Source: Marasmius tenuissimus (Eukaryota; Basidiomycota; Agaricomycetes; Agaricales; Marasmiaceae). From it: a stretch of DNA of 64,000 nucleotides. The translations under genes and the position numbers were made by a program. Shown here piece after piece: positions 57,152 to 64,000 of the stretch (position 1 is the stretch's first letter; every line of letters starts with the position of its first letter). The notes below the pieces were generated by a model. The model did not search any database, was not told where the DNA came from, and saw only the letters and a list, made by a program, of their open reading frames with translations. Location: positions 1,550,001 to 1,614,000 of the forward strand of contig JAQOTA010000053.1 of the NCBI GenBank assembly GCA_029532415.1, written 5' to 3'.

Positions 57152-59095
57152 ATGCTAGCCGCCGCTCTGTTGTCGTTCCTTCTACTTTCTTTGCCGTTGA
57201 GTGTTGTGGGTGGCCCCTTCAAGGCCCACCGGACCAATGTGAAAGACAACTCCCTCATCATGGGTGCGTCTAGCCAATCTTCCAACTCGGGTTGTCTTTC
57301 TCACGCCTTTGTCTGAATAGATCCTCACGAACAATGCGGATACTACTACAACCCCCGTGCCTACAGAGGTTTATGGAACTTCCCTCCGACATGGAAACCC
57401 GCAATGCTCCTCGCCAACGACACGGCCGGACATGCCAAGTGGGACGAAATCAAGGGAAAAGTTCCTACCAATATCACTGTCAAGGTGCCGCGCACGCCCC
57501 TCTTGTTGAAGCGATTTACTAACTTCGTATTACCGTGATTTCTAGAAACTGGTGGATAACAGCTTTGAGCAAACCCTTGCGAATTACCCAGCTGACGACC
57601 CAGACTGTTGGTGGACTTCACATTCATGTATCCATCCTAAGATACCTGGCATACCGGATGATATCGCTACTACCCCTCCTGTGAGTAGTCGAGCAATGGC
57701 TCTTCGTTTTGTGTGTGTACTAACTCTGGAGACAGCCCTTATCAACTGGGTACGGTTTTGATGACGGGCCAAACTGCTCGAACAACGCGTTCTATGAGTA
57801 TCTACTGAAAAATAATCAAAAAGCTAGTAAGTCCTTTTGGGGCGAATTTGATTAGTTTTCGATCTCATACCCTTTTCAGCGATGTTCTTTGTCGGGAGCA
57901 ACGTAATGTTATGGCCTCTCGAAGCCCAGCGGGCTCTTTACGACGGTGAGTGTCCCTCTAACGTTAGCCCGGAGCCGTGCTAAGCTTTCCCCAGGTCACG
58001 AAATTTGCGTTCGTAAGTCTCTCAACCGCCGCTCGTACGGTTGAATGACATTGACGTGCTCATCAAGATACCTGGTCGCATCACCAGAGTAGGGATTGTT
58101 CTTCCTTTCCTAATTGCTTCCCAGCTGATCGATCCTTTAGTGACTTCGTTATCCAGTGAATCGGCATTCGCAGAGTTGTGGTACAGTGAGTTTTCAGTCA
58201 AATTTCTCGTAACCCGCGCTCATTACGATCCTATCTCTCCAGCTGTACGTATCCAAACGTAGTCATTGAAGGCCTAGACGAGGAATTCATCACATCTGCA
58301 GATGCAAGCAATTAAACACATCGTTGGTGTCACACCAACCTGCTGGAGAGTACGTTTGTATCGACGATCTCAATCGTTCTGTAATTCTTACGTTTGTGCA
58401 TCCAGCCACCCTTCGGCGACACAGACGATCGAATTCGGGCCATTGCCCACGGGCTCGGTCTTAGGAACATCCTCTGGAGATATGACACGTTCGATTGGCA
58501 GTTTGGCCCCACGAGCGATACTACCGTCGCAGATATTGACGCCAACTATCAGGCGTTTGTTGACGCAGCAAAGAACGGGACTTTTGATAGGGTGCGTGTT
58601 ACGGATTCGCGCTTTCTGTCCGTGATATGTTGCTGAAGGGACGGATTCATTATCTATAGGAGGGCGGCATTATCTTGACCCATGAGTCTTCGAATTTCAC
58701 GATGGGAGAGTCGATGAAGTTTTACCCTGCCATGAAGGCAGCTTTCAAGGTTGGGTCTCCCACCTTATCATGGGAGAGTTAGCTCGCTGAGACGTCTTAA
58801 ATTGGTTATCTAGCATATCGTCCCCGTGGGTGTTGCGATGAACTGGACTCATCCCTATGTCGAGCAAGACGTTATTCAGCCTTCGTTTGCCGAATGTTCG
58901 TCCAAATCTCGTCTGTTCTGTTTATAGGATCGTTGATTGAAAACTCTTCTGTCCCTTTTAGACATAGCGGGCAACACGACAAAGCCCCTACCTGCTGCCT
59001 TGTTGAAGAGGTTTACCGGTCATGGTGAACGGGTTAATTTGGATTTGCCCGTGGCCCTGATCTCTGGGATGATTTTACTGGGGTTGATGATGTAG
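57152..59095 (+). CDS. chitin deacetylase, probably GPI-anchored
   Basis: Start MLAAALLSFLLLSLPLSVVG at 57152 (signal peptide); TAG at 59093-59095; about eleven exons. The N-terminal region has DPHEQCGYYYNPRAYRG. The NodB domain shows YGFDDGPNCSNNAFYEYLL, ATMFFVGSNVMLWPLEAQRA, GHEICVHTWSHHQ (joined over an intron), TPTCWRPPFGDTDDRIRAIA, WRYDTFDWQFGP and GGIILTHESSNFTM. These contain the Asp-Asp, HxxxH, RPPxGDxDDR and final His motifs of active fungal chitin deacetylases. The C-terminus has a hydrophobic segment (LPVALISGMILLGLMM) as expected for GPI attachment. It converts wall chitin to chitosan at the cell surface. Confidence 0.92.
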
Positions 59096-59678
59096 AATTG
59101 CGGTTCTCGAGGCGACTGTTCGTGTTTATATTCGCTGGTGTTTGAAAGTAATTATGTACATGTATATCGGAAACCTCCTAAAACCACTGTTCTTTCGTGT
59201 ACCCACCGAAACAACTATCAATCATCGTGTTCGTTCTACCAAGTTAGTGAAACTACTTTGACAGCTCTGCATCTCCTTGAACTTCGCGCTTCTACCAACG
59301 AGCGCCAGACGAGCGCTTCTAGACAAATCACAGGATGTCATCGGGCCGGTCAAAGGTAACCGGTAACCAGCCGAGCTCAAGCTTCAAGTCGTACCACTTT
59401 CGTCAAACTTCGTACTCTATTGGTCTCCCTGGGTCTCCGTATCGGTATCGATTTGGCATTCTTTGGATCCTATTGGACTCTATCTTGGGGCTCGTTATCA
59501 CCTCAACATCTCTCAAACTTGTCCGGGAATGTGGGCCAGGGCTGACGACCGCTAGCAAACGAGCGTAAGCCTTTGGATCGGCCCACAAAGTAAGAATCGT
59601 CCGACTTTTTTTATGTTGCTTGGGTTTAAAAGTGCTTTTAGACATGGCGTAGTTGCTTTAGATCTTTTCGCGCCTACT

Positions 59679-60467
59679 ATGACTGGGACATCGTCAAAAA
59701 ACCTCCGCAAATGGGCAACCTGTGTTGCCATTTTCTCCATCGTAGTCGCTGCTTTTCGATGGCTAGATACCATAAAGGTGTGTGTATTCGTTCGTTCATC
59801 TCCATAAGGTTGATGCTGAACCTCAATTTTAGCACCGGTGGTACGTATTGGACCCCGAGATGCTCCACCAGGTCGCGCAAGATGCCATCGCTGCCTCACC
59901 CAATTCCACCGCTGGAATGATTGACCATATCGTCGCGAACCTCACTTCTACTTATTCTCCAAAACAAATCCGTTTCAACACCGACACAAGTGAATGGGTT
60001 TTCAACAATGCTGGGGGAGCGATGGGTGCCATGTATATCATCCACGCCAGTATAACGGAGTATCTGATCATATACGGAACTCCCCTTGGAACGGAAGGGC
60101 ACAGCGGGCAACATACCGCAGACGACTATTTTAACATCTTAGTCGGAGAAGAGTGGTTCTTCTACCCCGGAGAGCTCGAAATGAGACGATTCCCCGCTGG
60201 CTCGGTCAACCATCTGCCAAGGGGCAAGACGGCTCAATACAAGATGCATAAGGGATGTTTCGCGTTGGAATACGCCGTTGGTGGGTAATATGACTTGCGA
60301 CAGTTCTTACTGTAAACCCTGACTCTTCTACAGGTTGGATTCCTCCCATGCTACCCTTTGGATTTGCGGATACTTTCACATCGACTTTAGATTATGTTTC
60401 TCTATGGAATACTGTCAAGTGGTCGGCCCGCGAGATGATAGGCAACCTCCTCATTGGCAAAATTTAA
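59679..60467 (+). CDS. ERG2: ERG2-type sterol C-8 isomerase
   Basis: Three exons, 59679-59777, 59833-60280 and 60334-60467, give 226 residues, the normal length. The first exon has an N-terminal membrane helix (VAIFSIVVAAFRWL), the second starts HRWYVLDPEMLHQVAQDAI. Further motifs are WVFNNAGGAMGAMYIIHASI, EYLIIYGTPLGTEGHSGQHT, DDYFNILVGEEWFFYPGELE and YKMHKGCFALEYAVGWIPPM followed by LPFGFADTFTSTLDY. This is the ERG2/sigma-1 receptor fold with its cupin-like barrel and the conserved Glu/His residues. It moves the sterol double bond from C-8 to C-7 in ergosterol synthesis at the ER. All splice sites are GT-AG. Confidence 0.96.
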
Positions 60468-61061
60468 TAGACGCCTTCATTGATTCTGTCTTTGACATGA
60501 CCAGAGGAATATGAGCGATGATATGATATGTGAGAGGGTTGGATGACATGTCTGGTGAGCTTTCTATTCAATGATGTATTGTGTCGATGAATGTTGGATG
60601 AGATTGTCAGTTTCGGGAGTTCTGATTTCCGAGGCTATCACCTTTGTAGTCGCCCTTTCTCCGTCGCTTTCGGGTTCCATAACGTGAAGGTGGTCAAGAG
60701 GCTCACACCTTTACCTCGATTTCCCGTCCTTAATTCACTCCTCTAACGGTCCTTTTCTAACCACTACGGCCTCTATTGACCAAACTTTATCCTTGAGTAA
60801 TAGTGATGTGATTTTCTTTCGGATCCGACATTCGTTGGAAAAGTCTACCGCGTTGAATCTCTGCACTTATCTTTCTCTCTGATATTAAGGCCAAACCCTA
60901 TTCAATTTCTGGTATTTTCTCCCATGATTCTTCCTTCGGTCACATTGCGCTGAACTATCCATCAAGTCCTGCCAGATCAGGAGTCTCTGCACCCAGCCCA
61001 CTCAAATGATCATTCGAGCCGCTATAAGAACGAGTTTTCGCGTTCATTTCTCCCGAGACTC
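60468..61061. promoter_or_regulatory. promoter region of the amino-acid transporter gene
   Basis: 594 bp between two plus-strand genes, with C/T-rich stretches from about 60650 to 61060 and no consensus TATA box next to the start. Confidence 0.4.
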
Positions 61062-62978
61062 ATGTCTACTCCTCCCAGCATCGAGGAAAAACCTGTTGGC
61101 TCCGGAGAACACCTCGACAACTATGATGAGAGAGCCTTGGAACAGGACGAGGTATTCAAGAAAACAACCGATGGCGTAGACTTTAGGACCGTGGGGTGGC
61201 CTCGTGCGTCGTTCATCTTCCTCAAAGGTTTGGTTTTTCGTCCCCCAGATCCACACTCGCTGATTGAACGACATAGTCCTCTTCGCCACTGGCGTGTTGA
61301 CGATCCCGAGCGCGATGGCTACTTTGGGTGGGTCGGGAGCCCTTGTACTGGAAACTTTCTCACCCCCTTGACGTTTTATAGGAGCGGTCGGCGGTGCACT
61401 TTCCTTGTTAGGGTGGGGGGCCTTGAACACATGTCCGTCTTCTCCGTCTTCCCTTCTCTTCGTTCTCTTCTCACTGATCATTCTTCTGTCGTACCCCAAT
61501 AGACACCGCAGTGATCCAGGGGAACTTCAGGAACAATCATCGACAATGTCACACTATCGTGGACATGGCCCAACTCGTTGGTGGTCCGATTTTAAGGGAA
61601 ACCACGAGTTTTATATATCTCATAGCGTTTGTTTCTTCCCCTCTGAGAGTCCTTCAATCGACTGACAAACCATATACATAGTTACATCCTTTGTGCAGGG
61701 GCAGGCATCATAGGCGTCTCAATAGCGTTGAGCGTGCTCTCGAACGATGCCACATGCTCCGTCTGGTTCTCGCTCGTCTCTACGGTCTTCATCGTCGCAG
61801 CAGCAAGTATCCGCAAGTTTCACGACATTGCATGGCTTACATGGGCTGGATTTGCATCCGTATTCGTCGCTGTCTTCATAATCGTGTACGTTAAATCTCG
61901 GCCTTTCAGGCGCTTCATTTCGGGTTTCTGAGGTCAATCTCAGCGTAGCAGTAACGACCCTCGACCGACCGGCGGCGGCACCCCAGACGGGGGATTTTGA
62001 CCTCGGATTCTACGCGTTTCTTTCTCCAGATTTTGCCGCTGGTATGGTCGCAACGTGTACCATCTTCATCTCGACTGCGGGAACTTCGGCGTTTATCCCC
62101 GTCATCGCTGAGATGAAACAACCGAAGGACTACAAGAAGGCGCTCTTTGTTGCCATGGCCTTTGTCAGTGCTTCATATTTGGCTTTCAGTTTGATCGTCT
62201 ACAAGTGGTGTGGAAAGTGGGTGGCCAGTCCGTCGCTCGGGGTGAGTCGTGAAAACTGTGGCCGTATGTTCATTGTGGGGCTGACTTGACTCATAGAGTG
62301 GAGGCCCTGTCGTAGAAAAGGTCTCTTATGGTATCGCTCTGATAGGTCTAGTGGTCAGCGGTTGCTTATACCTCCACGTTAGTAGCTCATTTCCTTCTCC
62401 TCGCCGAGTTGGAGGTGAATCTTGCGTACTAACACCGTCTCATGACACAGGTTGCTGCGAAATACCTCTTTGTTCGAATCCTGCGCAAATCGCGGCATCT
62501 CCAGTCGAACACCGCCGTGCATTGGATGACTTGGCTGTAAGCTTGTGGACCGGATATTTCGTTTCCTTATCATTAACTATTAATTTCAATAGAGGTTGTA
62601 CGATCACCCTCGGTGCTATCTCCTTCGTCCTTGCGTCGGCCATCCCCATCTTCACCTATTTCATTTCCCTCTGTGGCTCACTTTGCTTCGCCCCTCTCGC
62701 CATCATACTACCGGCGTGGTTTTGGATGTATGATCATTACCACTATAGGAAAGGATCCGCGGGGCAGCAGATCAAATACGCCATGCATGCAGCTTTGATC
62801 GTTCTCGGTACCTTTATATGTGTAGGAGGAACATACGGCGTCGTGCAACAGATTGTAAACGCGTTTCGTACTGGCGTTATTGGTGCGTTGATTCCCTCAC
62901 GAGTCTCGGCCCGAAGGACGATAGGCTTATCCGTTCATTTTAGAATCCGCATTCTCGTGCGCTGACAACTCGCACTGA
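61062..62978 (+). CDS. AAAP-family amino-acid transporter
   Basis: Start [20 protein letters not shown] at 61062; TGA at 62976-62978. Joined exons show a hydrophilic N-terminus with [20 protein letters not shown], then repeated membrane helices, including [40 protein letters not shown] followed by [54 protein letters not shown] and [21 protein letters not shown] last intron joins TGVI to [11 protein letters not shown], a C-terminal motif frequent in fungal members. The stretch [20 protein letters not shown] is typical of the amino acid/auxin permease family. It should import neutral amino acids at the plasma membrane or vacuole; specificity is unknown. Confidence 0.9.
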
Positions 62979-63505
62979 AGCTCGTATACCGCTCTGCAAT
63001 ATCTGATGACAAGGGCATGCTTCGTCCACGCCTTCTCCGACATCCAAAATCCTCATTACATCGATAGATCATAGATTTGGTTGAAGGACATCTGTTTGAG
63101 GCTTTGAGCACCTGAGTATTCATATTTCTCTTCGCCGTCGCCTATGTTTACAGTAATCGATCGTAAATATGTCCTGTAGAAGCGGCAGCCTAATTTCCGC
63201 CCCAGGGACAGTGCTTCAAACTCCCAAATTTCGCTGCTACCTCGAGGGTTGGTGTGAAGCCCGTGCGTTGCCGAGTCCCGATCCTGCCGGCCGCACGGCA
63301 GCACAAGTACCGTGCGGTCACCCGGCAACCCATAACCGGAAACCGGGAACCCCGACCTTTCCTTCTTGCCCACACGGAGCAGAGCATTGGCGATAAATTC
63401 TCTCGCTTGCCTTACTAAACCGTGTGGTAAGAATACTTGCCAGTCGCTATATAAATAGGTGTGCAGCGACCTAGAGCTATACAAGGGTTGTACTTGCCCT
63501 CCTCA

Positions 63506-64000
63506 ATGACGTCTAACTCAGGTACTTGATTTCCTCCCCTCTCATGACCTTTTCCTCAGCACCCATGGCTTGGTAGGTCTGTTTCGAGGTCAATCATTGA
63601 ATCATGATCGGGACGCAATGACGCAAAATAGTCCGAGTCCACAAGATGAAGTTGGCGACATGAAAAACGAGGAAGCCGCTCATGATAAAGGTGATAAAGG
63701 CGAGTGTAGGACATCGTTCCTACAACTGGTTCAAACGGTGATAAGTCTCTATAAACGATAGGCAACATCACCGTAGTGGATTGGGATGGCCCTGACGATC
63801 CTGAAAATCCAAAAAAGTGGGTATCAGGATCGTTTCAATGTTGTCAATTCATGATGCTTGAACTATCACGATAGCTGGAGTACCCGTCGAAAATGGTCAG
63901 CGACCTTGATTGTAGCGTGCTTCACATTTGTGTCGCCGGCTGTATCATCAATCGTCTCTCCAGCAACCTTCCAAGTTGCGGCCGAATTTGGTATCACCAG
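63506..64000 (+). CDS. MFS transporter (DHA1-like), 5' end only
   Basis: A tiny first exon (63506-63521, MTSNS plus one base) is followed by an intron starting GTACTT. A hydrophilic exon has SPSPQDEVGDMKNEEAAHDK. The next, starting about 63760, reads NITVVDWDGPDDPENPKN, then, after an intron, WSTRRKWSATLIVACFTFVS and PAVSSIVSPATFQVAAEFGI, entering the first membrane helices. The DWDGPDDPENPxNW motif directly before helix 1 is typical of fungal polyamine/drug:H+ antiporters. The gene continues beyond base 64000. Initial exon choice is tentative. Confidence 0.8.

Overview
This window is nuclear DNA of a filamentous basidiomycete, most likely an Agaricomycete. The evidence is dense protein genes on both strands, cut by many 50-80 bp GT-AG introns, and a gene set typical of such genomes: UbiA-type terpene cyclase-like proteins, clan CYP64/CYP512-like P450s, CsbD-like stress proteins and a GPI-type chitin deacetylase. 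No rRNA, tRNA, CRISPR or prokaryotic feature was recognised. Coordinates of intron-containing genes are spans from start codon to stop codon; exons were joined by eye from family motifs and splice consensus.

Left part (1-28 kb). After the 3' end of an unrecognised Pro/Asp-rich protein, three co-directional minus-strand genes form a secondary-metabolism block: an FAD-dependent monooxygenase (2.1-4.1 kb), a UbiA-superfamily membrane cyclase/prenyltransferase (5.7-7.0 kb) and a P450 (8.1-10.1 kb). Ordinary genes follow: ASCC1/AKAP7-like 2H phosphoesterase, NAC-beta, a GNAT acetyltransferase, a coactosin and Rrg9. Then come a second P450 (18.2-20.1 kb), a PAQR/HlyIII membrane protein, a 3.6 kb stretch with no recognisable gene, and a third P450 (25.9-28.0 kb).

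Middle (28-46 kb). A possible LTR remnant precedes the divergent housekeeping pair ABCE1 (RLI1) / Par14 parvulin. A second UbiA-type gene (33.3-34.5 kb) follows. It is a close paralogue of the first, and the similarity continues several hundred bases into the upstream region. The first copy carries an in-frame TAA exactly where the second has CAA, just before its second Asp-rich motif, so it may be a fresh pseudogene. Mpv17/PMP22-family, aldehyde dehydrogenase, PIG-S and TBC-domain genes, all on the plus strand, complete this part.

Right part (46-64 kb). Two CsbD-like genes (46.2 and 54.4 kb) each have a TATA box and an upstream TGACGTCA. Between and beyond them lie a Zn2Cys6 regulator, a polysaccharide deacetylase, Pam18/Tim14, a TMEM19/DUF92 protein, a second (GPI-type) chitin deacetylase, ERG2 sterol C-8 isomerase, an AAAP amino-acid transporter and the start of an MFS transporter that runs off the end.

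The most interesting part is the terpenoid-type gene set (FAD monooxygenase, two UbiA paralogues, three P450s) scattered among housekeeping genes over about 32 kb, with one UbiA copy apparently breaking down.
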